A stretch of 64,000 nucleotides of DNA from Trichostrongylus colubriformis (lineage: Eukaryota; Nematoda; Chromadorea; Rhabditida; Trichostrongylidae): positions 17,813,664 through 17,877,663 of the forward strand of contig OZ022257.1 of the NCBI GenBank assembly GCA_963978905.1, written 5' to 3'. Of the stretch, positions 1-12,800 are shown piece by piece. Both the position numbers and the translations under genes were made by a program. The notes beneath the pieces were generated by a model. That model was given only the letters and a program-made list of their open reading frames with translations, did not search any database and had not been told where the DNA came from. Numbering within the stretch: position 1 is the stretch's first letter; every line of letters begins with the position of its first letter.

Positions 1-7
1 ATATTAC

Positions 8-439
8 TCAGTAATTCTTTCCTGCGTGGAAGGCTGAGAAGGGATTCCTCAATGGACAACCTTGCCTTTTGTTGCTGTCAGACAGCACGTGGGGTGGCCA
101 TGTGGACAGACCTTTCCTATATCCCAAGCGAGAGAGATGCAGTTCAACTGTCTGGTGTGTGCATCCAAGCATCTGAGACAACTGTCTTGTGCTGGCCGTT
201 GGGTTCTCCTGAACTGCTTGCACGAGGCGCTGGTCGTCGTATTCAACAGGGCGTCCAGTGTGTTGTTGGTCGGCCAGGCTCATATCTCCAGAACGAAAGC
301 GTTCGAACCAAACATCAACGGTGGACTTGAAAGTAGTTTGTAGCCCGAACGCAGCGTTGATGTTTTCGGCCGCCTTGCTCGTAGAACTTCCACGGCGGAA
401 CACGTACAAGTAGAGCGTCCGACGAGCTACCTTTTCCAT
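8..439 (-). pseudogene. mariner transposase, N-terminal fragment
   Basis: The minus frame starting at Met 439 (MEKVARRTLYLYVF) is the start of a mariner-family transposase. It holds the paired helix-turn-helix DNA-binding region: a first helix pair around VDVWFERFRSGD, a GRPVEYDD linker, then a second helical unit ending TVELHLSRLGYRKG. The frame changes near position 75, where CLTATKGKVVH is read in a neighbouring frame, and no DDD catalytic region follows before the window edge. No terminal inverted repeat is visible beyond 440. A SETMAR-like domesticated gene is an alternative, but the frame break favours a relic. Confidence 0.8.
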
Positions 440-1192
440 TTTGAACAGAAATGATCTTCTAGACAAGCTACGGCCCTCATATACCTATGTGGTGGAACAT
501 TGGAGAACATTGTTCAACAGGGCCGAACATGAAAAGATGAGCTTTCATTCGACGCATTATGGATCGAACTATTTTGAAGTGTCCAGGAATTTATCAGCCA
601 ACCTAATATATGCGCTCCAGTGTCCTTCTCTGGTCGGGGTGCTTAAGCTTTCATTTCGAATATATTTTCGATTATCTTTGTCTCGGAGAGAACTATGCTG
701 CACGTTTCAACGTTTTTGTTTATTGCATTTACTTGCAGGCTTAATTTCCATATGCTGCAAACCCGAAAAGAGCCCGGGCTACTCCTAGACTTCGTAAACG
801 AGGGACCTGTAGAGGTCTATCCCAGCGAGGATATGGGAAAGCTGGTGTTCCCCATGCACTTTCTGTATGCAAGGCAAGTATTGTATGTTTTCTTGAAACG
901 CACGTCTTTCCCAGTGACGAACATAGAAGGAAAACTTCTGGTTATCTTCCCCTTCATTGGGAACTCCGGTTGTTTCCCTTGGGCGTTTTGCACTTTCAGT
1001 AAGACTTTATGAGATATGAATGTCTTACGGACGCCATTCATCCCAGGGAGTGAACATCGTTCGCTTTTAAGGAGTGGGAGCTAGGTATTTCGCCGTCTGT
1101 TCTGGAGGCAAACTGACTTGAGCGCCCGTATCGAAAGAACATAGCCTTTCGATAGTTTTAGGCTGCATAACTTCACACTGATCCCTCTGCCG
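440..1192. other. no gene seen
   Basis: Short open frames occur on both strands, but none has splice sites, motifs or composition that support coding. No repeat structure is recognised. Confidence 0.5.
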
Positions 1193-2822
1193 TCATGAGA
1201 ACGTTCTGTGCCGATATGGAAGGATCTCTTGCCCCGGTATCCAGTTTTTCATTTGTATCCGTAACGAATTGTTTAGCACGTGGTATAAATAAGGCTGGGA
1301 ATCGAGCACGGGAGTTTGCTTCACGTTTTTGACTTCATTCACATGTTGAACATGTTCTTGCAAAGAAATCTGTACCACTTTACGTTTCTTGTTCTTGACT
1401 TTGTCTGACTGAGTGATGTTTCTTTGAGTAGGCAGAGGGTCGCCTGCAGTTAGGTCGTTTGCATGCCCATTCTATGGTCTTGGGAGGAGCATCTCCAGCA
1501 TATGTTTTTTTTCGATTGCCAGTTTCCTGCGCTCACTAGCCTCTCTAACGCTGCGGCACCAGAACGATTGGTGGTTGGTTTGTTCGCGAAAATTGCAGCG
1601 AAAAGACTTTTTCGACATTTTTCGATTTTGAGTGTGGAGACGGGAGATTTACGTCCTGATACCCGAAGCGTTCTGAAAAATACGCATTTTGCATAATTAC
1701 TGCCTCAAGGTGGTCCAGTGTCTGTCCGACTAAGTAGGTTCTTCGTCTTTGCTCTCTCTCTCTCTTTCAAGAATCCCTCAACTATATGTCGAGGTAGTTT
1801 CTTGAGTATGTCCACATGGGATCTTGGGTTTCAGCGAAGGGATACCATGATGAGGTCATTCCATTCACAAGGAATCTTACCTCTTCGAATACCGTTTCGC
1901 AAGACTGTGGTTCCGTGTCTGTGGAAGGGCGTTCAGTCTCCGGATGACATTGGCCCGTATAACGGAATATGCTGTCATACTTCTTTTTTGGTGTTTCTAT
2001 CATCCAGTGATAGTTTTGAGAATGGGCATCATTTTTATTCTTTTTGTGTTTTTTGCCAAATAGGCTTTCTTTCAGTAGCTTTATTTTTCCATGATATTTA
2101 GCGACTGGTTGCTGTGCACCAAAGTGTCGTACATGGCCCAGCATTCTTGGAATTTTTTTACGTTCTCTGAAAAACGTGGGAGCGCTGATGGTGTGACTGA
2201 TTTACTGAAGCTAGCGTCCTCTGCATTCAAATCCTCGCTACCAGTTACTGCGGTCTGCGTGCTTTCTAAAGCTGGCGCGTTATGTCTTTGTTGCGACTGA
2301 TGTGAGCTTTCTTCGAGATTTTGCTCGTTGTTGTTTTCAGCGTCAGGCATAGATGCTGAGACTGATAATTATTGCTGACACTCCTCACCCCTCTCTTCCA
2401 TTTTTATCGATTTTTGGGCTGTATTTCCATCACCTCTTATCTGGAGAAATTCGTGTTGTATTCTCGAAGTCGACTTGTCAGCGCTGTTAGCAAATCTGCT
2501 GATTCTATCAAAACGGCGTCACGCTGAGTTTCGGCTTCATTTGCCTGGAATTCCTCGGGAAATTCCTTTTTCTCGGGTTAACTATGTGTCAGCGTATTCC
2601 CTTTGTATTCGGTCAATATAGCACTTGGAGTTTATTTCGCGAAGTACTAATCAGGGAAACTGCGTTATCGATTACAGCTATTGTTTTCGAACAAAAGGTC
2701 GCATTTTCTTCCGCATTTTGAAGATACTGCGGGCCGTTCGCGAAAGGGCGGAATGTGTCCAGTTGAGTCATCAAGTTCACAGTCACGCGCTTGAGACTCG
2801 ACCTATGAAAATACAGTTGCAT
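1193..2822 (-). pseudogene. decayed hydrophilic coding remnant, family unknown
   Basis: Several minus-strand open stretches follow one another in changing frames: 2822-2613, a stretch near 2570-2440 (EAETQRDAVLIESADLL and TALTSRLREYN), 2350-2081 (starts MPDAENNNEQNLEESSH), 2144-1782 and 1378-1193. The 2350-2081 and 2144-1782 frames overlap, so a single frameshift near 2110 would join about 200 hydrophilic residues. The peptides are Glu/Gln/Ser/Lys-rich, more protein-like than antisense noise, and partly coiled-coil-like. This could be a multi-exon gene or a decayed retroelement gag; I recognise no family. No splice pair convincingly joins the pieces. Confidence 0.35.
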
Positions 2823-3919
2823 TTTCTAAACCTTGCTTCCCCTTCACCTTTTGCAAGAAGGTGCGTCCAAGTTAGACAATCGGTGGTGTGGCGGGCTGTA
2901 CCTGGCCACTAGCCTGGTTTGCTAAGCAGAAAATAGCAAACAGGCTTCCTTTATGAATCGCCCGAGCCGGTTCACCAGAACGATGCGCTGCAGCTTACTT
3001 TCCGTGGTTCACTGGGATCAGATGCAATCTCTATCAAAACTTACTGCTCTACAAACACGAGCAACCGCTTTCCGGCTAGGCAACAGCAAACAACCCCTAC
3101 AGCAGGGCGGACCCTCGTGAGGCGGTCTTTCGATAGTCTCGCGACAAACTACGGGTCAATCAGAAAATGTTTGTATACAACGGAATATAATTGGAACCAA
3201 ATTCGTGGGCAGCCCTAAAAGCTCCGAAAAAAGGACTCTGTTTTCCTATTTTATTTGTTTTCCAGAAGGTTATAAGGTCGCTAGTTTTAGCTACGTATCC
3301 TGTAATTACTTCATTGAAAGTCCTCTCAGTAATGAGGGATTATGATGGAGATCTCATAAACGGCTGCACTGCTATAAATATCCTTAATCCATGGAGAGAT
3401 ACTCGATAAAAGACTAGAGGACTTCTCTTCGAAGACGTCAGAAATGTCGTATACACAAGCGGAAAATTACATTTAGAATAGGGCAAAACGAGGGAAAACA
3501 AAGAAAAGAACAAATCAGTGGAAAAATATCGAGAAAAGAAAACTAAGGGAAGATTATACGAGATTTCGCAAATGAAATGACCACTGCAATAGAATACGTT
3601 TCGAGCTGCCGATTAATTTTCCACAGTCTGTCTAGGCGAGTGATTCCTATAAAGGCGGATAGACGGCCAGAAGAAGAGGTCGAATTGGAAGAAGCGCGAG
3701 GTGAGCACAAAGAAACCGAGCAGACGATTTGTAGCGAAAAGAATCATAAGCGATGATGAGGTCGGCAAAGGACGGGTTGACGAGAAATGACCAACGTCGC
3801 CTCGATCCGTCACTTTTCAAATTAATGGCTCAATCGAGGATTTTGGTAGTACCGAAAGAAGTTCAGCACACAAAGGAACAATCGTAAGTGCGAGCTTCAG
3901 TGCTCATACCCTATTATAA
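2823..3919. other. no gene seen
   Basis: A/T-rich intergenic sequence. Small frames at 3191-3409 and 3613-3813 lack family motifs or splice support. Confidence 0.5.
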
Positions 3920-3921
3920 TA

Positions 3922-4794
3922 GATTGTCCCAAAAGTCTTGTAGTATTTTTCCAAAAAAAAAAATCAGTAACTCTCGTTCACTTCGAGGAATGTCCAGGCG
4001 GTTCAGGAATATGGTAGAACGTTCCCTAAGCTTTCTAGGAAAATATATATTGACCCACCAGATCCCGTGGAGAGAGCTACAATGCCCGTTGTCGATACCC
4101 ACCCAACTCGCGGTTCATCTATTATGAGCGGTCTTGCGGCACCAAAACGACAGAAGCTTGCCACTCCATCAGCGCTGCATTGGGCAAGGGACGTGTGAGC
4201 TACGTGACCATGCGCCGCTGGTTCATCAGCTCCAGCAACGGCGAGATTGACATGAAAGACAAACCACCCTTGGGACTATGCTGGTTCTGGGACGAGGAAG
4301 GAATGCTTTTCCGCAAGGTGCTGGTACAAGGCGAGACAGTCACCGCTACCGTATCCACCAGCTCCAGCAGCTCGCCGTCGCTGTTCGAGTAAAGTGCCCG
4401 AAAAGGTCCGCGGTCACTCTTCTTCATGACGACGCCCGCTCCCATTTCGCGAAAAGTACCCAGGCCAAGTTATAGGAGCTCGGCTGGGATGTGCTACCCC
4501 ACCCGCCATACTCTCCAGACATTGCCCCTTCTGGCTATCACCTTACCCATATTTTCGAATCCTTCGTGGCCAAGAGAAAATTCGTTGATTATGACGTGCT
4601 TGCGAAGACGATCGCTGACTTCTTCGACTCTTAGAACCCAGAGTTCTGGGAGAAGGGAACCAACGATTTTTCTATAAGGTGGCAGAGGGTTGCCGATAAC
4701 AATGGTCAATACGTTGTTGCCTAATTGTTATTTGTTGGACGAAAAAAATGAAAAGTGATGATCGAAAAAATCCTACAAGACTTTTGGGACAACC
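3922..4794 (+). mobile_element. mariner element, 873 bp, decayed
   Basis: Terminal inverted repeats match: the left end begins GATTGTCCCAAAAGTCTTGT and the reverse complement of the right end begins GGTTGTCCCAAAAGTCTTGT. TA dinucleotides lie at 3920-3921 and 4795-4796, the standard mariner target duplication. The plus strand reads decayed transposase C-terminal sequence in three frames: YRIHQLQQLA, then LLHDDARSHFAK (the LLHDNARPH catalytic region), GWDVLPHPPYSPDIAPSGYH (second catalytic segment), and RWQRVADNNGQYV near the end. Frameshifts and missing N-terminal domains make it non-autonomous. Confidence 0.93.
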
Positions 4795-4796
4795 TA

Positions 4797-5720
4797 ATAC
4801 TAATCGCGTGTGTGACTACCGCGACTGTGTTGACGCAGGCGGTCAAATGGATGATCAAGCCGTTCTCATCTACGTGTATAAATTGGAATAATATCTGCCC
4901 AGATAGGTCGTGCCCAGAAACAGAATACGGACATGTCAGATTATGGGCCTATAGCATGACATACCAAAGAGCCACAAAGATGCACTGTGCAATATCAAGT
5001 CCTTGCTAGGAGCGAATCCACCGCTCCTCGTCGTCGACTCCTCTCTACGCCTCCAACCATCGCTCAACCGCCGGCCTGTGAAGTTATTTATGTTTAAAAT
5101 ACCCTTTGCCAAAGCATTGTATCCCTTACACTATGCGTTTGATGCTGTTGATGATGCTGCATTGGATGCTTGCATCTGTGGTGATTTCGTACCTTTATGA
5201 TATAAATTGCAACGGTAACGCCGTCAACCGCTAAGTTAGAGAGATCTTTCAAGCAGTAGTGGCCGTCTGTGAATAACTGACTGTGACGAACAGCTCTAGT
5301 GACGTTTCATGTATCGAGAGCTACTTATAACTTAAGTGCTACACTGCACAGTGTTAGCATTTTCGTACACGTCCGAAGCAGCAAGATGTCATGACGTCCA
5401 AACTTCCCAAGCGAAGATCCGAGGATGTGTATTGTGGTACCGTAGTGGCAGGCGCAAGGTGTTACGCTTACTAGGATATAGAACTATGCAGTAAATGCTG
5501 ATATCAAAAGCTTGGCATCGTTAAAGCATACTATACACAAATTCACCGGTACTGTCAGCGGCATTCCGCCTTTGTCTAGCCGCTGAGGATGCAGCGGTGT
5601 GTGTACTTACTAAAAAAATCGCTTCGCGGTCTCGCGGCGTCATCAGTATGATTTGCTGAATTGATTGCCCTTGCCGAATTTGCCCGGCAGAGGGTGGTGC
5701 GTCATCTCTGCACTTCCACG
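4797..5720. other. no gene seen
   Basis: No coding frame with motif or splice support, and no repeat recognised. Confidence 0.5.
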
Positions 5721-5784
5721 CATGCCACACTGCCTCCTCCACCCATGTCACACTGTCTCCTCCACCCATGCCACACTGCCTCCC
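5721..5784. repeat. 23-bp minisatellite, about 2.8 copies
   Basis: The unit CATGCCACACTGCCTCCTCC-ACC repeats at 5721, 5744 and 5767 (last copy partial). Copy 2 differs by C-to-T changes only. Open frames on both strands here arise from the repeat. Confidence 0.9.
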
Positions 5785-6590
5785 TTGAGCGCTGCCATAG
5801 CCTGCCACTGGAATTTGCACCCGCCGAGCCGCTTGCCGCGCATGGCCGCTCGAAAATTTGTCCTAAGTACACATGCCCGCAAGCAGCTGACATTAAGCTA
5901 CTATGGATGGTTTTGTGAGTACTTCAACTCCTCCTGAAGTACTGACGACGCATATTCATGCATGAGGGAATCGTGTTACGGGTACTTAATTTCATGCATA
6001 ACTTAGACCAACCACAACTGAGTTGTTTGAGATATGGACAACTCGCCGCATGCTTTTTTTTCTACAGTGACTTTCGAGTGGAGACGGATGCTACGCAAGG
6101 AACTGGCACTGCTGAAGACTCTAAACTCGTGTCACAATCAAGTCCGTCAGAGGAGGAAGGGATGTGCGTTGTGGCACTGTTTAACGCGATCTTTCAGAGA
6201 TTCCAGCATGCTTCAGAGCAAATCTGCATTTGGTAGCGGAGGTACTGTTCCGCCAGCTCCAGCACGTTCTATCTCCCATTTAATAAAATAGGCTTCAACT
6301 GACCCCAGTCCAGGGTCACCGTGTTCACATACCTTACCTCCTTCATTATTGCTGGCTAATGTAGGTTTCTGAAAATTCAATGCATTGAGGACGGCGAGCT
6401 CGGCTATTTGAGTGGTCTGGTGACGAAACATGCTACCTTTGCACGAGCACTCAAGTTTTCTTGGCTCGGCCTTCTAGCTCGGAGCTTCCCCCAAGTGGGA
6501 TAAAGATGTGGTATTGCAGCAATAGAATGGTTTTCTTGCTCTCCCCACTGTATCTAATCAAGCTTTTTGATGGTTTCCTCAAAGACAGTG
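5785..6590. other. no gene seen
   Basis: Frames at 5958-6291 are mutually overlapping and carry no recognisable motif. Confidence 0.45.
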
Positions 6591-6875
6591 ATAGGGGTAA
6601 TGTGAATGATAAGGAATCTCAAAAAGAATCATTCAGTGAGAAATTACGGGTCTATAAGGCCTATGCAGGGCAAATTTCCCGCGGAAGGCGCGTGTCTGAG
6701 CTGTGGCAGAGGCGGCCTTTTTAGCTCCAGCTGCCTTTCTTGGTTTATCCGCCTCCCAACGACGGGCATCCCTGATTGGCTGGTGTGGGATGGGCCAAGG
6801 CGATGGAGCATGGCTAGAACGATGGGGCTTTCGTGAGCAGAGCGTCTCATACCCTTTTCTAGTCAGCCGACTATC
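6591..6875. repeat. dispersed repeat, copy 1 (partner at 33160-33460)
   Basis: The stretch from TGAGAAATTACGGGTCTATA through CTCATACCCTTTTCTAGTCA matches 33160-33460 in the same order: GGGTCTRTAAGGCC, a GC-rich GAGCTGTGGCRGAGGCGG segment, and a CATACCCTTTYCT tail. Two diverged copies in direct orientation. Class unknown; no terminal repeats were found. Confidence 0.75.
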
Positions 6876-9800
6876 TTTTTCAGTGTTTCCGATTATTGCT
6901 GTTTTGATGGGACAGGATGATATTTCCGAAGGTTGAAAGCGAATTCGAAGTTCATGCTATAAGTGAGTGCATCGCTTACTCTATCCATACGACAAAAGAC
7001 AGACCGTCACATTGTCATGGCTTTCGGAAACTACGAGCAGTTCGGGTCCTCTACCGACTCCGTGAGTTAGACAAGATAACAGTGGGAGTGGAGGAGTCCC
7101 ACATGTATGTATTCGGAAAGGACCGATTAAAGTGTACGCCACACATAAGAACTAGGCCTAGCTCCCCCTGTCTGGGCTGGACTCACGCTAGAGTGTCCGG
7201 TACTCAAGTATAAGTCCTCCCCTATAAGTATAGGCCCTGAAAATCGAGGAAGTGAGCAGTGAGCTTGGAGAGATCGAGCAAGTTGGGGCCGTTACGGCTA
7301 GTTAACAAACAGAAAGGCACAGACACACTTCGCAGACTATATGTAGTAGGAAAGTTCGATGAAAGGCATGCTCGTTGCTTACCTATTTTACGAGGATTTA
7401 CTTTGTAATTTTTTGATCATCTATCGCCGTTAATGTGCAAATTACCTCAAGAAATCGGCTGTTCAAGACAGAAAAGCATTTCGTCACCGCCTCGTTCTTA
7501 TTTGAAGAGAAAATGGGCCCAGTAAGAAGGGGGTCGGTGGCGTGAGGTCGAACTTGCCGTGCCCGCCACGGCGAGAACAAGTTGTTTTGTGAGCGTATGA
7601 ATGCATACCTTTGCACTGCAGGATGCGTATATGAAGATCGTGCGGAAAAAGACTGGATACGTATCAACTTCCTGGCTCCGGAGGAGAATTAAGGAAATAA
7701 AGACTCCACAATTTTGCATTTCCGCAAATATGCCGATTCCGTATATCCACAGCTTTCCGATGGATACGTAGTTATTTCTGTTGGCAGATTCCACGAGTCC
7801 GCAAAAACGCTAACCTTACCACTATGAACGTTGCCCAAAGTTTAGGCTTGAATAGATCCACAATACACCAGTGATACTAGGTTACTACCAATGTTAAACC
7901 TGGTATTTTATCACTAAATTTACACACAAAAAAATGCAATACAAATAAACATGTGAATAAGCACGAACGTTTCCAGTGATCATGCGAAAGACGGATATTT
8001 CTCAAAAGGACTCTCTCAGTACCAGCTCACTGCGTCCTGTACGGATTCCCAACCAACTGCGAAAACGCGTGTACGGATGCCGCGTGTGCGACGGCGCAAG
8101 ACGAAAATTCGATCAAACGCCATACTCGTGAGCAAGCGTAGGTGTGACAGGGCGCAGACAGCACAGAATATTAAAGGATTTGTCCATGGAAAAATGAGTT
8201 TTTCTGTTACCCACGCATTTATGTTGTACTTGCCCAATGTGGGCCGCATGCAAGGTTTCACGCGAAAAATTTGAATCCGACTAAGATACACCTCCACAGT
8301 CTCGTCCGGGTGATCGTGGCCTTAAAGCAAGTTCTCATCCCAGCGTCCGCTGCGGTCGGAGACGCATTGTAAGAGCAGAAGTAAATAGTACCATTTTCGG
8401 TTTCCAACCGCGGCGGATGATAGGACGGGGCTTTTACATGGAGGCCCCATCCCGTCATGGTGGCCGAGAATCCGGGGAGCTGTATCTCAGCCGTATCTTC
8501 ACTTTTTCGCGTGAAACTTTGCATGCGACCCTTATCTTTATTAGGGAAATACAACAAGAATGAATGGGTAATAAAGAAACTCACTTTTCCGTGAACGTTT
8601 CTTTAAGTCATCAGGTACTGAATGAGGGCATTTCCACCTTGCGGCCGCCTTGTATCCCCCCCCCCCCCGTGCCATCTTAAAGATACCAGGAGGAGGCCGC
8701 AATGCACACACGGCAGCTTACCAAGACGTTTAAAGTGAATCAATTAGGTTCCAGTTGTAATCACACTTTTTCTTACGCTTTCGCTTATTTTCTACCTTAA
8801 TTGCTTAACTTGTTGCTGTGTGCTGTTTAACTTCACATGATCATCAATGACTGAAATACACTCTACGAGTCATCAAAGGCCATCTCTACAGCGGACAACT
8901 CGGAAAGTCAGTGTGTTGGTGCGAGTGTGATGCGAATACAGACCACAGTGTCACGCTTTTGTGTCCGGGTTTATTCATCGATTATCGCTTTTAATCTTGA
9001 GTGTTCGTTACAAAATGCTCATTTCTTTGCATCTATCTCTTTCTTTGTACTCCATTCGGTTTCTTCAAATGTTGTGCGCGAGGGGTCATGTGAGCCCCAA
9101 GGTGTGGACGGTGAGCCAATAGCCGTACCTAATTCAAATTCCATGACCTAAGTCCTTCTTCCTTCCTTCAGTGTCTAATTGAAAACACCATACGTATAAT
9201 GTTAATCAACATGATCGCACATGCCAACAGCACTTATGTAGGGCAGACCATCTCACTATACGTAAAAGCGGTTTAGGTTACATTACGTCGCTCGTGGCAG
9301 TCTCGTCAACAGATACATTCTCTAGTCCACACCTTAAAATACGTTACATCACGCTTTCAAATCTTGAGATCACGCTGTTTCACTTTGTAAAGGAAATAAA
9401 CAACATGTGCAGAATATATGTATACACAATTAATCAGGTCAAGCCTGGCCTAAAAGGAATTTCAACAAAAGACCACTGCCTGGTTGACAAAGTTGCGCTT
9501 TTCAACCCGAGTTTCGCTACCAGCTACTCCGTTCAACCACGAGTATTTTTCGAAGACATTTATTCCTGATCGCTTTTCTCCTCGACCCATACCTCACCCG
9601 GCAAGTAGTGTTCAGAAAGAGATGAAGACAAGACACCGGCTCGTTGCCATTAAAAACCATTCATTCCTGTGCAAAACTGGTTAAATAGTTTTGGAACAAT
9701 GCTTCGATGAAGTGAAGAATGTTTACAGAAAAGGATTCCTTTTGATAGTTTCACGTGTTTGTCCCTTTTCCCCTGAATATCATCCACAACTTTTTTATCT

Positions 9801-12800
9801 TGCTGCTCTTCTTTGTAGCTGGACTTTGTTCTGCAGTTTTCAGTTCATCCACCTTTTCAGGATTCTCAGTTTCCTTAGTCTTGTTCTCTGCAGCAGGAGC
9901 ATCAGGAGCTTTTTTCTCAGTGGAGAGTTCCTCTTTAATCTTTTTCTCGTCTGCTCCACCCCTTTCACTCCCCGATTCCTTAGCCTTTTTCTCGGCACTT
10001 TCGCTCTTTATCTCTGTCGTAGGAGCTTCCTTTGTCTTTTTTTCAGCACTCTCCCCGCTTTTCGGCTCGATTTCTTTGGTGTGTTCTTCTGCGGTAACTC
10101 CTTCTTTTGTTTTGGTCGTTTCCTTTTGATCGCTGACCTTAGCGGCTGAGTCCTTCTGCGCTTCATCCTTAACTGGAACTGGCTCTCCAACAGGAGCTGC
10201 TTTTTCAGCACTCGTCTGCCCAGCTTCCACAGCATCCTTCTTCTTTTTCGAAAGCATCCGTCTGAACAGTCTTTTAGCAGACTGTCTGATAGATTTCTCT
10301 TCTGGGGCAGGGGTTGTCTTGGTTAAAGTGGTTGGAGTCGTATCAGTCTGCGGTGATGGTGTCGCCACTGCTGTCGAAGGGGTTGGAACTTCCTCCTTTG
10401 CAGAAGAAACCGGCTTCCTTTTAGCATAACGCTTAAGCTTTTCAAGGAATTGTGATCGTTTCTCAGTTTTACCTTCTTCAACTGCAGTATCCGGCTTCTT
10501 TTCTCCTTCTTTTTGCTCAGGCTGTAGAACCGTAGATGGTTCTGCAGGTTTCGATGTTGTGGGTTCCGGTTGTGGAAGTTTCTCTTCACCGGTTGCAGCC
10601 TTTTCTTCTACTTTCTTTTTGCGCAACACACGCATGCTGAATTTATGGAAAAGACTTCCTTCTTGATCTCCTGAAGTAGCCGGCTGGCTGGTTCCAGTGC
10701 TGCCTTCGGCTGGTGTTTGTTGTGGTTCGACTGAACTTGTTGCTGGAGCAGTACCGCTTGACTCTGCACCCTCTGCAGGGGTTGTCGCTGCTTTTTCGGG
10801 AAATTTAGAGGTATCTGCAGGCTTTTCGGTCACCACTGCCTCTGTAGAAGAAACTGGGGCAGGTTTTTTAGGAACACCTATTTTTATTTTTCTTTTACGG
10901 AGGCTTTGGAATATTGATGTCTCCTTGCCTTCACTTTTCTTTTCCGTGGAAGCAGGCTCTTTCGTTTCACTTGTTGGTTTTGCAGAGGGTTCACTAGAAA
11001 CAGAGTCCTTAGGAGTTGCAGTCTCAGCACTGCCAGTCTCCTCTGCGGATTTTTCGATCATTGCAGCTAGATTCTTTTTTTTCCTACGGAAACGGAATCT
11101 TTGAACGAGACTTGTTGTGAGCGATTTTCTCAGTTCGTCGACATATGAAGCTTTTTCATGGCCTGGCTGTTGCTGCTGCTTCTGTTGTTGTAGTTGTTGT
11201 GCTGATAGCGGCTTTTGTTTTGTACCTCTTACACTGCGTGTTGACTTCATTTCTGATTCTACGTCGTGTGCTACTGTAATAGGTTCTCCTCGTTTTGGCA
11301 TCACTTTTGGCATTTCCTTGACCCACTCCAGCGTTAACGGAGCTCTGGAAATTCAGAATCAGTTTTCTTGATTGACGACAAGCGTGTTTCTACGTTTCGG
11401 AACACAAGCCGAAGCTTATATTTTCGCGCCGCTCAGCAGCGACTAAGACCATTTTACTAGCCACAACAGGTCTTTTTCTCTATAATACAGAGCAATCGTG
11501 AGTAGTAAAAAGGATTACATTGCCATGAATGCTATCAGTGCGCTCGTCATAGATGAGTTTTGTGAATAGCTGTAATATTTGTTATTTTCCGTAAACTAAG
11601 CGGTTGTACCTGAGTAGTTGATGGTACACGATTGACTAAGAAGTTTATAAGTAAATTAATAGATCACACGCGAAGCCGAATAAATCAATTGACTACAGCG
11701 AAGCCAAATGCAGAAAAGTGAAACTTAATAATCACTTAAACAAAGAAATCGGGAATTCTTCCATGATTTGATTAGCCTTCAATGCTGTTGATCAGCCTTG
11801 GCCGACATCGCCTATGGGACAAACGGCAGTCTCACAGCGTCGACTGACATCGTTGTCAACGTGTTAAAGTGGGCAGTCGGCCAACGCATAAGTGCCGTAG
11901 ACATCATAAGTGGGCTTAGAAGAAATGAAAAATGCACTACAGTTGAAACCAAGCTCCGTCTCCTATTTCTCTCACATATTACCACGAAATGTCCCATGTC
12001 ATGAGAAGATTCCCGCATTCAACTTTCATCAGCAATCGCAATGACTACTACTAGCTTTCGATTCACATAATGTCTCGTGAGATTTGAATATTGTGAACTC
12101 CTCGCAAAGACTAACCGAATGACTGTAGTACATTTTGCGCAGGGTAACCGGTACCGGGTAACATTGGCTAAGAAACTTCCACGTGTCGCAAAGGCGACTG
12201 TGACCTTGTTCGTTGCTTAACTTGTCTAGTATTATTGATAACTCTTTTATTGGATCGATTGAGCATTCATATCAATTTTGCTTGTTCTCTGTACTCTATG
12301 CATTGGTAACCTATAAGCTTCTGTGGTTATCAGCCGTACGGAACTAAGATGAGGAGGTGGCGTCTATAGCTTTCAACATTCCTTCAAATCCTACATAAGA
12401 GTCGTCTCCACGCTTGAGAGCACACTGGTTAATTTCCTCTCTTTCTATTTGCTTAGATTTTTCTCAAGTTATCCTTCAAGTCTTAGCTTTCAAGTTGAAG
12501 GTGACAAGTCAGCACTGAGGATCGCGAGGTCATCTACTGAAGGAGAGGTGAGCGTTTCTCGAGAAGTTGAGCTCTGTGCTGGTTTGTCTAACTTAATGGT
12601 TTTCGGATATCAGTGGAGCTTCCGCTTCTAGTCGTGTACTGTTTTTAAGAATAATATCGCGTGGCGTGGATTACTATCCATTTGGCGATCACGGTACATG
12701 AGTAGACTATCTCAAGTATTGCCTCATGGCGAAAGACAGGACATAGTTACTGTTCGTGGTGACATTGAACCTTCCTCTTCCACCCACCAGCCAAACTTCC